This document shows positions 17,078 to 24,778 of a stretch of DNA of 64,000 nt, one piece after another (positions within the stretch are counted from its first letter, which is position 1; every line of letters starts with the position of its first letter). Position numbers and translations under genes: made by a program. The stretch is from TMP-86 sp031394735 (GTDB lineage Bacteria > Pseudomonadota > Gammaproteobacteria > Steroidobacterales > Steroidobacteraceae). Under the pieces are notes generated by a model, which was given only the letters and a program-made list of their open reading frames with translations, was not told where the DNA came from and did no database searches. The stretch spans positions 100,491 to 164,490 of the forward strand of contig JANMXI010000308.1 in the NCBI GenBank assembly GCA_031394735.1, read 5' to 3'.

Positions 17078-18778
17078 ATGCTGCAGTCCATTGCGGAGCG
17101 TCAGGGACGGCTGGAACGGCGCTTCGTACGCTGGCAGCCGCGCACGCTGGACCAGATGCTGGACGCGGCGGCCGAGGAGTTCCCGGATCGTCCGTTCGTC
17201 GTCACGGACGATCGGAGCTGGACCTATCGTGAGATGCACGAGGAGTCGGTGCGCATCGCCGCAGGTCTTGTCGCGGCGGGTGTGCGGCCCGGCGACCATG
17301 TGGCGATGGTCATGGCGAACTACCCGGAATTCGTCGCGCTGAAATTTGCGATTGCGCGCGCCGGCGCAGTGGCGGTGCCGGTCAATTTTCTCAATCGCCG
17401 CGACGAGCTGGGCTACGTGCTGCGGCAATCGGACAGCGTGCTGCTGGTCACCATGGATCGGTTCCGGCAGCTCGATTACCTGCAGATGCTCGACGAATTG
17501 TCGCCGGGGTGGGAGCAGCACGGTGGCGGTGACGCTTTCCCCGCGTTGCAGCGCGTGGTGGTGTTCCCGACTGCGCAAACCGGCTCGCGCGCCGGCGTGC
17601 AGTCGTTCGCGCAGTTGGCCACCGGCGTCGAGTCCGCCACGCGAATCGAACACCCGGGTGCAGCAACTCCGTCCGATATCATTTACACCTCCGGAACGAC
17701 CGGTCCTCCGAAAGGAGTGGTGCTGACGCACGATCAACTGCTGCGCGCCGCTTACGGCAGTGCCTATGCACGCGCCTTCGAGGAGGGGCGGCGCATCCTG
17801 TTCTCGCTGCCGATGTACCATGTTTACGGTTACGTTGAAGGACTGCTCGCCGTGTTGTTCGTCGGGGGCAGCATCGTCCCGCAACTGCGTTTCGATGCCG
17901 TCGCCACCTTGCGTGGCATCGAGCGGCATCGCGCGAACGACGTGCTGCTCATCCCCACCATGACCCTCGCCATCCTCGATGAATTGCCTCGCGGCCATTT
18001 TGATTTGTCGTCTCTGCAGGCGATCATCTCCTCCGGTGGCCGGGCGCCGGAGCATCTGTGGCGTGAGATCTTTGAGTTGATGCGGCCGCGTGAGCTGACC
18101 ACGGGGTACGGCATGACCGAAGTGACCGCGTCGAGCACCGTCACCCGTCCCGACGATCCCATCGAGCGGCTGCAATCGACCAACGGACGCTTGCGCGATG
18201 TGGGCATCGCCGGCGACCCCTCCCTGGAGGGAAAGCTCGTGGTCTACCGCGTAGCCGACCTTGCCACAGGCCGTGAGCTGCCGCGCGGCGAGACGGGTGA
18301 ACTGCAGGCCAAGGGTCCTGGCGTCACCCGGGGCTACTACAAGAAGCCTGAAGCCACAGCCGAGGCGTTTACCGCCGACGGCTGGCTGCGGACCGGCGAC
18401 CTCGGCCGTCTTGACGATGAGGGTTATTTGACGCTGGTGGGACGCTGCAAGGAATCCTATCGCTGTGGTGGCGAGCAGGTGATTCCCTCTGAAATCGAGG
18501 ATGTGCTGGTCACCCATCCGGCGGTGGCGCAGGCGCACGTCGTTCCGGTGCCGGATCGGCGCATGGGAGAGGTGGGAGTGGCCTTTGTGGTGCTGCGTAA
18601 TGGGATGGCCGTGGATCCTGCCCGGCTGGTCGAACACTGCTCGGCGAGGCTCGCGCGCTTCAAGGTGCCCGTCAAAGTGCTGTCCATCGCCGTCGAGGAT
18701 CTGCCGACGACGCCGTCCGGGCGCGTGCGCAAATTTTTGCTGATCGACAAGGCCGTCGCGGCGCTGGGGCTTGCTTGA
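17078..18778 (+). CDS. AMP-forming acyl-CoA synthetase, A10 lysine replaced
   Basis: ANL-superfamily ligase of 566 aa. Clear motifs: IIYTSGTTGPPKG, GYGMTEVTA, GWLRTGDLG and the hinge region CKESYRCGGEQVIP. At the C-terminal motif where an adenylating lysine is normal (SGKxxR), the sequence is TPSGRVRKF, so the lysine is Arg or has shifted. Activity may still be possible but deserves a test. ATG 17078 is the first suitable start after the upstream crotonase stop. It probably activates a pathway acid to its CoA thioester. Confidence 0.85.
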   Translation: MLQSIAERQGRLERRFVRWQPRTLDQMLDAAAEEFPDRPFVVTDDRSWTYREMHEESVRIAAGLVAAGVRPGDHVAMVMANYPEFVALKFAIARAGAVAVPVNFLNRRDELGYVLRQSDSVLLVTMDRFRQLDYLQMLDELSPGWEQHGGGDAFPALQRVVVFPTAQTGSRAGVQSFAQLATGVESATRIEHPGAATPSDIIYTSGTTGPPKGVVLTHDQLLRAAYGSAYARAFEEGRRILFSLPMYHVYGYVEGLLAVLFVGGSIVPQLRFDAVATLRGIERHRANDVLLIPTMTLAILDELPRGHFDLSSLQAIISSGGRAPEHLWREIFELMRPRELTTGYGMTEVTASSTVTRPDDPIERLQSTNGRLRDVGIAGDPSLEGKLVVYRVADLATGRELPRGETGELQAKGPGVTRGYYKKPEATAEAFTADGWLRTGDLGRLDDEGYLTLVGRCKESYRCGGEQVIPSEIEDVLVTHPAVAQAHVVPVPDRRMGEVGVAFVVLRNGMAVDPARLVEHCSARLARFKVPVKVLSIAVEDLPTTPSGRVRKFLLIDKAVAALGLA

Positions 18779-19548
18779 ACCACGATCCTTCGTCCTGCAC
18801 CAAAGGCGTCGCCATCGTGACGGGCGCCGCGCGCGGCATCGGCGCCAGCATCGCGCAACGATTGGCTGAAGAGGGCTTCGATGTGGCCGTCCTGGATCTC
18901 GATGCGAGTGCCTGCATCGATACGGTGCGTGCGATCGAATCCCGCGGCCGCCGTGCAGTGGCAATAGGCGCCAATGTCGTCGACGAGGCATCGGTGGCGG
19001 AGGCAGTCGGCGCGGTGAGCAAGTCGCTGGCGCCGCCGGTTGTGCTGGTCAACAACGCCGGTGTACTGCGCGACCGGACTCTGGGAAAGACGACGCTTGA
19101 AGATTGGGAGCTGATGCTCAACGTCAACTTGCGCGGCACTTTTCTCATGAGCCGCGCCGTAGTGCCCCACATGCGCGCGGCAGGCCGGGGCCGGATCGTC
19201 AATTTATCGAGCACTGGGGCACTGGGCGCGCCGGGCCTGTCGAGTTACTCAGCGGCCAAGGCCGGTGTTCAGGGCCTCACCAAGACGCTGGCCATCGAGC
19301 TGGGCCGCTACGGCATCACGGTCAATGCGGTGGCGCCGGGGTTCGTGGCGACGGCGATGACGGCTGAGGTAGCGCAGAGGCTGGGAATGTCCGCGCAGGA
19401 CATGCAAAAACAGATGATTCCCGACATACCCGTAGGCCGGGTGGGACAACCCGAGGACATCGCGCATGCCGTGGCGTTTTTCGTCGACGAGCGTTCCGGA
19501 TTCGTGTCCGGACAGGTGTTGTACGTTGCCGGCGGGCCGAAGTGTTGA
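18775..19548 (+). CDS. Short-chain dehydrogenase, FabG-like
   Basis: SDR of 257 aa with TGAARGIGASIA, NNAG, LSSTG and YSAAKAG. The general pattern is that of 3-oxoacyl-ACP reductase-like enzymes, here more likely a CoA-ester or free-alcohol dehydrogenase because of the operon. The TTG start overlaps the stop of the CoA-ligase gene as TTGA, the same arrangement as at 7754. It is the last enzyme gene before the TetR gene. Confidence 0.85.
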   Translation: MNHDPSSCTKGVAIVTGAARGIGASIAQRLAEEGFDVAVLDLDASACIDTVRAIESRGRRAVAIGANVVDEASVAEAVGAVSKSLAPPVVLVNNAGVLRDRTLGKTTLEDWELMLNVNLRGTFLMSRAVVPHMRAAGRGRIVNLSSTGALGAPGLSSYSAAKAGVQGLTKTLAIELGRYGITVNAVAPGFVATAMTAEVAQRLGMSAQDMQKQMIPDIPVGRVGQPEDIAHAVAFFVDERSGFVSGQVLYVAGGPKC

Positions 19549-19570
19549 GGCTGGTATAGCGACATCTCAT

Positions 19571-19592
19571 TAGCGCAGTCGTGCGCAATCGC
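19571..19592. promoter_or_regulatory. Inverted repeat upstream of the TetR gene
   Basis: GCGCA-GTCG-TGCGC, with partly paired ATT/AAT flanks, lies in the 80-base gap before the TetR gene. It could be a weak terminator or a separate operator. It does not resemble the regional RTCAAC palindrome. Confidence 0.25.
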
Positions 19593-19628
19593 ATACGCTT
19601 AAGCACTTTTTTATTGAAATGAGGACGG

Positions 19629-20285
19629 ATGGCTATGGCGATTGCGAGCGGGATTGGGCGGCGGCGTTCGGCGGCAAAGGAGGATGCAACCGCGTCATAC
19701 CAGATCCGGCGCAAGGAGATCTCCGAGGCTGCGATACGGGTGTTCAACCGTCTGGGGTTCAAGGGCGCGAGCATCAGCGCGGTGGCCGCTGAACTGGGCA
19801 TCGACCGAGCGTCGCTGTACTACTACATCTCCTCCAAGGAGGAATTGTTCGATCACGTGATTCGCGAGGTCGTCGAGCAAAATGCCGCAATCGCCAGCCG
19901 GATCAAGGCGAGCAAGATCAGTCCTCTGGAAAAGCTGCGAGCCATGATCAAGGCGCTGATGATCTCCTACGGCGACAGCTACCCGCTGATCTACATCTAC
20001 ATCCGCGAGAACCTGAGCCACGTGAGCAATAAGCGCTCAGCCTGGTCCAAGCAGATGCGCAAGCTCAATCATGAGATCGAAGATGCCATGATCTGGATGA
20101 TCGAGCAGGGCTACGCCGACAAATCTCTGCGCAACATTGGTCCGCCACGCATCGTCGCGTACGGCATGTTAGGTACGATCGGCTGGACGCATCGCTGGTT
20201 CCGGCCGGAGAAGTCGGCTATCAGCGCCGAGGAGATCGGCCGGATCTACAGCGACCTGGTGCTGTCGGGCCTCGAAACCCGCTAG
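19629..20285 (+). CDS. TetR/AcrR family transcriptional regulator
   Basis: Protein of 218 aa. The N-terminal helix-turn-helix spans about residues 30-75 (AAELGIDRASLYYYISSKEELFD). The C-terminal ligand domain contains MLGTIGWTHRWFRP, seen in TetR regulators of lipid and steroid CoA-ester catabolism, which suggests a CoA-thioester inducer. It is the best candidate to bind the ten 18-bp palindromes in this region, since it lies at the end of the TonB-led operon and in the middle of the regulon. No copy of that palindrome precedes the gene itself, so autoregulation would run through the operon promoter. Confidence 0.85.
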   Translation: MAMAIASGIGRRRSAAKEDATASYQIRRKEISEAAIRVFNRLGFKGASISAVAAELGIDRASLYYYISSKEELFDHVIREVVEQNAAIASRIKASKISPLEKLRAMIKALMISYGDSYPLIYIYIRENLSHVSNKRSAWSKQMRKLNHEIEDAMIWMIEQGYADKSLRNIGPPRIVAYGMLGTIGWTHRWFRPEKSAISAEEIGRIYSDLVLSGLETR

Positions 20286-20289
20286 GAGT

Positions 20290-20988
20290 CTAGGTGTCCT
20301 TGCGCACCTCGGCCTTATGGCGCGACGGCCAGGCCGCTCGCTCGGCGATTCCTCTCGCGTCCCAACCAATGCCGCCGCCGTTGACCGTGGTGTATTCCGG
20401 ATCCCAAGGCAGTACCACCACGCCATCGTCAGTGAGCTTGGGCAGAACGGGTCGTATCGGGCGATTGCGTTCGCGCTCGAGCAGCGCCGCGACGGTACCA
20501 TGCTCCTGCAACGCACTGGATAGCTCGCGCAGAACGATCCGGGTTGGTGGAGTCATCGGAAATGCATCTGCGTCGTTATCCGATGCCCATACATCCGGCC
20601 GAACCCATCGCAGTTCGCTTGACTCTGCGAGCCCGACCCGCGGCTCCTGGTCTTCCGATGCAGGGGCAACAAAGAAATGCGTGTCGAATCGGCGCCGCAG
20701 GGCCGTCGGTGTGATCCAGTGAGCCCAGTGCAGGAGTGCCTGTTGAGAAATCGACAAACCAGCTTCCTCGACCAGCTCCCGGCATGCGGCCGCGGCTGCT
20801 GCGCGGATAATGTCCTCATCACGCGCCTCAGATCCCGCCGCCTCGGCGGCGTCGACTGTTCCGCCAGGGAACACCCAGAAGCCGCCCAGAAAGCGCATCG
20901 ACTGCTGGCGCCGAACCATCAGCACCTGCAGCTCGCCACGCTCGCGCACGACGAGCGCAGTTCCCGCCAGTCGCAGGTCGCTGATCAG
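20290..20988 (-). CDS. Nudix hydrolase, NUDT19-like
   Basis: Nudix fold protein of about 232 aa. The box begins FPGGTVDAAE and, after an insertion, resumes with ACRELVEEAGL, so REXXEE is intact. The split box and the preceding FLGGFWVFPGG resemble the NUDT19 group, whose members hydrolyse CoA and acyl-CoA; the CoA-rich neighbourhood fits. There is no ATG near the expected start. A CTG at 20988 overlaps the upstream TGA as CTGA and keeps the first beta-strand (LAGTALVV), but the true start is uncertain. It converges with the TetR gene, four bases apart. Confidence 0.7.
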   Translation of the reverse strand: MISDLRLAGTALVVRERGELQVLMVRRQQSMRFLGGFWVFPGGTVDAAEAAGSEARDEDIIRAAAAAACRELVEEAGLSISQQALLHWAHWITPTALRRRFDTHFFVAPASEDQEPRVGLAESSELRWVRPDVWASDNDADAFPMTPPTRIVLRELSSALQEHGTVAALLERERNRPIRPVLPKLTDDGVVVLPWDPEYTTVNGGGIGWDARGIAERAAWPSRHKAEVRKDT

Positions 20989-22595
20989 CGCACTAAGTCC
21001 AGGGCATGATGAATGCGCACCACGATGCTGTGATCCCGAAGCGACAGCTTGTTGGGAAAGCTCGCAAGGCCCGTCCAGACATCCCCGTTCGTGTAATCGG
21101 TCGCCACCATGCGCCCATAGGATAGCGGGGACGGCATGCGGAAGGTCGTAAACCGCTCCGTATGAGGATTGAATGCGTAGATGGCGTTGCCGCCATTGCC
21201 GGTGATCCACACCCGATCCGATTTGGAGTCATAACGCGCGGCGTAGGTGAAATTGTCCTTGTCGGGGAGCGCGTATTCCTTCTGGCTGCCGGTGTACGTG
21301 TTGTATCGCAGCAGGGTGCCGTAGCCTGAAAGTGGGATCCAAAGATTGTCATCATTGTCGATATGCATCCGGTGCGGACCGCTGTCGGGGTGTGCCAGCG
21401 GCCATTCCTTGCCTTGACCCGTAGTGGGGTCGACGAAGCCCAGCATATTTTCCGAATACTTCGTGTACCAGATCAATCCCTTCGAATCGACGGCGATGCC
21501 ATACGGTTTGTCGGCATGCTTGCCCGACACGCGAATTTCCTTGACTTCGCCCGTGGTCGGATCGAGAAGGGTGGTCTGATCGTTACCCCAGGTTGAAACG
21601 TACAGCCGTCCCTTAGGATCCTTCTTGACGAACCCTTCGGAGTCGATCGCAAACGAGTGGTTCAGCGAACCGGCGGTGAAGCCGCCGTAAATGCGCCACT
21701 CGCCCGTCTTGGTGTTGAACTGCGCGACCTTGGCCACCAACTGCAGCGTGATCCACAGCTTGCCGTCGCGGTCGAAACTGAGGGAGTGCATGCCGGCCCC
21801 TTTGAACGGTGCGGGATACGACTTCTGTTCGCCCGTGACCGGATTGATGGCCGTGACCACATCCTGCAGATAATCACCTACCCAGGCCGTACCTGTGGAC
21901 GGCTCGATCACGATGTCGTGCGCCCAACTGTCCATCGTACCTACGGAGTATTCGGTGATGCGCGCGGTGGTTGCGACGTGCGCGTTGTCGGTGAAAGCGT
22001 TGAACGGCGCCATGCGGGTGCCGTACCCCTGCTCGGCGAGCCACTTGGCCAGCGGCGCCATGTCGGGATTCACCAGCGAGGCGTAGCTCTCGTGCACGTT
22101 GCGCATCTGCGTGATGATGGCGGTCCAACCTTGCGTATCGCGCGGGATGTGCGCGAGCGGTGAGCCTTGATCGTGGCAAATCGTGCATTGCGTGATGAAC
22201 GAGGCCTTCATCGGCGAATCGGGCAGGGGATTCAACCAGGCCGCGCCGGGCGTCGATAAATGCAATGCATCGTCCGGTGCGAGTTTCAGGTTGACCGCGG
22301 CATCCGCGACGCTGAGCGCGAGCGGGACGACGGGGCTGTCGCCTAATCCAGCCTTGCGGGCATGTAAATTGTATTGGCCGGCGAACAGGTCATCGATCCG
22401 GTCGCGGCCCGAGGCGTCGGTGAGCACCGTCATCGCCATCTTCCGGGCTCCATCCTCCGCCGTCACGAACACATTGGCGGTCGGCTTGCCCGACGGGTCG
22501 GCGGCGACCCCGGTGACGGTGATCGAATGAGCGGCGGTGGCAACCGCGGCTCCGCCGATCAGCGCTGCGATACGAGTCAAGAATCTTTGGTTCAT
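20985..22595 (-). CDS. Secreted beta-propeller protein with one c-type haem site
   Basis: Protein of 536 aa. Signal peptide of about 23 residues, a carboxypeptidase-regulatory-like domain at about 24-105, a CTICH haem-attachment motif at 137-141, then a C-terminal region of repeated strands (WVGDYLQDVVTAINPVTGE, LWITLQLVAKVAQFNTKTGE and others) typical of streptogramin-lyase (Vgb) or NHL-like propellers. Streptogramin B lyases themselves lack haem, so this is better seen as a periplasmic redox or dehydrogenase-like protein. The ATG at 22595 has GGGGGAA upstream. It is paired divergently with a paralogue and shares its operators. Activity unknown. Confidence 0.75.
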   Translation of the reverse strand: MNQRFLTRIAALIGGAAVATAAHSITVTGVAADPSGKPTANVFVTAEDGARKMAMTVLTDASGRDRIDDLFAGQYNLHARKAGLGDSPVVPLALSVADAAVNLKLAPDDALHLSTPGAAWLNPLPDSPMKASFITQCTICHDQGSPLAHIPRDTQGWTAIITQMRNVHESYASLVNPDMAPLAKWLAEQGYGTRMAPFNAFTDNAHVATTARITEYSVGTMDSWAHDIVIEPSTGTAWVGDYLQDVVTAINPVTGEQKSYPAPFKGAGMHSLSFDRDGKLWITLQLVAKVAQFNTKTGEWRIYGGFTAGSLNHSFAIDSEGFVKKDPKGRLYVSTWGNDQTTLLDPTTGEVKEIRVSGKHADKPYGIAVDSKGLIWYTKYSENMLGFVDPTTGQGKEWPLAHPDSGPHRMHIDNDDNLWIPLSGYGTLLRYNTYTGSQKEYALPDKDNFTYAARYDSKSDRVWITGNGGNAIYAFNPHTERFTTFRMPSPLSYGRMVATDYTNGDVWTGLASFPNKLSLRDHSIVVRIHHALDLVR

Positions 22596-22652
22596 GGAAT
22601 TTTCCCCCGGGAGACGGCCGCGCACCATTGTTCATCGTTGTCTGGAGCGAAA

Positions 22653-22680
22653 CATATACTCGCGGTCGACTCTTTGTCAA
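22653..22680 (-). promoter_or_regulatory. Predicted promoter of the leftward haem-propeller gene
   Basis: On the minus strand TTGACA (22680-22675) and TATATG (22658-22653) are 16 bases apart; the -35 box overlaps operator site 8. Confidence 0.4.
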
Positions 22681-22693
22681 CGATCATGTTGAT
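22676..22693. promoter_or_regulatory. Predicted operator (site 8)
   Basis: GTCAACGATCATGTTGAT has both five-base arms perfect and lies in the divergent region between the two haem-propeller genes. Confidence 0.65.
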
Positions 22694-22754
22694 AAGCGGC
22701 GGATGCGGTGCGCTGTGCACCCACCGGTGGCCGGCTCGATTGAACCATCCACTA

Positions 22755-22772
22755 ATCAACACCGGTGTTTAT
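22755..22772. promoter_or_regulatory. Predicted operator (site 9)
   Basis: ATCAACACCGGTGTTTAT keeps the left arm and four of five right-arm bases; its centre AACACCGGTGTT is itself a perfect 12-bp palindrome. It abuts the TTGACA of the rightward promoter. Confidence 0.5.
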
Positions 22773-22801
22773 TGACAGCGACAGGTCTTTCTGAGTACAG
22801 T
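22772..22801 (+). promoter_or_regulatory. Predicted promoter of the rightward haem-propeller gene
   Basis: TTGACA at 22772-22777 and TACAGT at 22796-22801 with an 18-base spacer. Operator sites 9 and 10 flank it. Confidence 0.4.
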
Positions 22802-22809
22802 GCTGCGGA

Positions 22810-22827
22810 ATCAACAGTATCGTAGAT
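22810..22827. promoter_or_regulatory. Predicted operator (site 10)
   Basis: ATCAACAGTATCGTAGAT has a perfect left arm and one mismatch in the right arm. It would cover the expected transcription start of the rightward gene. Confidence 0.55.
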
Positions 22828-22870
22828 TAATGGATCACTTGAGCATGGCTGTGCTCATTGCGGGGGTGTC

Positions 22871-24763
22871 ATGAGTCGGCTGACCACTTCACATGTTGGA
22901 ATTCAACGGCTAGGACGGGCCTGCTGCAGCGCAGTTCTCTTGCTGCTCGGAGCGCTGCCGGCGCACGCCGTGGATGTGTCGGGCCGCGTGGTCGACGCCG
23001 ATGGCAGTCCTCTGCCTTTTGTGCGGTTGCGCATCGCCAGCAAGAACAGCATGCCGTTCTCGGTGACGGTGTTTTCGGACGCTAGTGGCAGCTATTCAGC
23101 CAAGTTTGATGGCGGCAGCGCCACGGGACTGGATGTCGATGCATTTCGCATCGGTTGGCGTGAGAGTGCGCGGGAACTGCGCAAGAGCACGCAGGGCGTC
23201 ACGTTGAACCTCACGATGCGCCGCATCGCCAACGTTGCCGCTCAAGTGCCGCCATCGGCGTGGTTGAAGGGCGATCCGTCGTCGATGGCCTATCAAATGA
23301 CGACCACGCAGTGCTCGAATTGCCATCAATTGGGCGCGAGCCGGGTTCGTAAATTCTCCGCCGGCCTTGCCGATCAGCCGATCGGCGACCGCTCCGGCGC
23401 CTGGGTCAAGCGCGCGGCGGACGATCTGGCCGGCCCCACGCTGGGAAAAACCGAAACGCCTGATCCCAATGCCGTGCCTTCGCATGGCCGGGTCGCCGGA
23501 TGGGAAACCATCGTGCAGTACATGCGTCTGGTGACCATGCAGCTGGGCGAAAATCGCGAGCTGCGCTGGGGCTTGAAGGAAGGTGGCGCGTACTACAACG
23601 CCCTGCTGCAGCCCGACACCAGTCTGTTCTCGCCGCGGGACATGGCTATCATCATCCCGAACCTGGCGCGCAATTATCCGGTGGTATTCGACACCTACAC
23701 CGATTACGACGACCTGGAGCGTCTCGGCGACTACGGCGTCAACAAGGACACGCGGATCGATGAGTTCGTGTTGCCGACCTTCGGCTGGACGCGCGAGGTG
23801 GCCATTACGCCGGGTTCGGACAAGGTGTGGTTCGTCGAGACCGACAAGGACCGGCTCGGGGCCTTGGACCCGAAGAATGGGTCGGTCAAATGGTTCCCGA
23901 TACCCGGCAAGGGGCGACAGGGACCACACACGATGAATGCCGATTCGCATGGCCACATCTGGGCCGCGCTCGAAGACAGCTTCCACATCGGGCGGCTCGA
24001 CACCGCGAACGGGCAATGGCGGCTATATCCGCCGCCCGCCGGCACGCTGTTCGGCGTGACGCATGATTTCGCCTTCAATTCGGACCGGTATGTGGAACCT
24101 GATTCGCAGGGGCGCATCTGGATCACCGACATGGGCAAGAACGAGCTGTGGGGCGTGAACGTCGATTCCGGCGACATCAAGACCTACCGCATGCCGCTGG
24201 TCGAGGGTGAGACCACCTTCCACTCGCTGCTGTACGGCGCCGCGATCGACGCCAAGAACAACCGCGTGTGGTGGTCGCAGGTCTATGGGTATGCGGGGTC
24301 CTTCGATACCGAACACAATGTGGCTGAGCGCATTCTGCCGTTCAAGCGCGGCGAGGGTCCGCGCCGTCTCGCCATCGGCGAAGACGGCACGCTGTGGATA
24401 CCACTGTTCGGTGCCGGCCAGGTGGTCAAGGTCGACGGCGCGTCGGGACGCGAACTGGGCCGCTATCAGATCCCGGACCGTGGCGCTGCACCCTACGGCA
24501 TCACGCTGGACAAGAAGCGCAACGCCATTTGGGCGGCCACGTCCAACTCAGACCGAATTTACCGCCTGGACATCGCATCGGGGAAATGGACCCACTATCC
24601 ACTGCCGCGCAAAGAATCTTACATCCGGATGGTGGAGATCGATCCGCAAACCGGCGATGTGTGGACTACCTACGCAAGCCTGCCGGTGGGCAAGCGCGAT
24701 CCCCAGGAATTTGGAACACCGAGCGCGAACAACATCATCGTCCGGCTGCATCCGGGCAACTAA
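22871..24763 (+). CDS. Secreted beta-propeller protein with one c-type haem site (paralogue)
   Basis: Protein of 630 aa laid out like its divergent partner: signal peptide to about residue 33 (ALPAHA), carboxypeptidase-regulatory-like domain at about 35-115, haem motif CSNCH at 148-152, then propeller repeats (VWFVETDKDRLGALDPKNG, IWAALEDSFHIGRLDTANG, LWIPLFGAGQVVKVDGASG). It is some 95 residues longer, with a helical stretch around 200-290. Periplasmic location is expected because haem is attached there. The two proteins may act together or on related substrates. It is followed 15 bases later by an SDR gene. Confidence 0.75.
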   Translation: MSRLTTSHVGIQRLGRACCSAVLLLLGALPAHAVDVSGRVVDADGSPLPFVRLRIASKNSMPFSVTVFSDASGSYSAKFDGGSATGLDVDAFRIGWRESARELRKSTQGVTLNLTMRRIANVAAQVPPSAWLKGDPSSMAYQMTTTQCSNCHQLGASRVRKFSAGLADQPIGDRSGAWVKRAADDLAGPTLGKTETPDPNAVPSHGRVAGWETIVQYMRLVTMQLGENRELRWGLKEGGAYYNALLQPDTSLFSPRDMAIIIPNLARNYPVVFDTYTDYDDLERLGDYGVNKDTRIDEFVLPTFGWTREVAITPGSDKVWFVETDKDRLGALDPKNGSVKWFPIPGKGRQGPHTMNADSHGHIWAALEDSFHIGRLDTANGQWRLYPPPAGTLFGVTHDFAFNSDRYVEPDSQGRIWITDMGKNELWGVNVDSGDIKTYRMPLVEGETTFHSLLYGAAIDAKNNRVWWSQVYGYAGSFDTEHNVAERILPFKRGEGPRRLAIGEDGTLWIPLFGAGQVVKVDGASGRELGRYQIPDRGAAPYGITLDKKRNAIWAATSNSDRIYRLDIASGKWTHYPLPRKESYIRMVEIDPQTGDVWTTYASLPVGKRDPQEFGTPSANNIIVRLHPGN

Positions 24764-24778
24764 TCAGGAGAGAAGGAC

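Noticed and set aside
16808..18991. Long minus-strand open frame of over 700 codons opposite the CoA-ligase gene
   Set aside because: It is antisense to a gene with full ligase motifs. Its composition (Arg, His and Gln rich) is that of a shadow frame in GC-rich DNA.
22755..22772. KstR or KstR2 operator in the first region
   Set aside because: The sites keep TCAAC and GTTGA arms with six bases between, which does not match the KstR or KstR2 palindromes as I know them.
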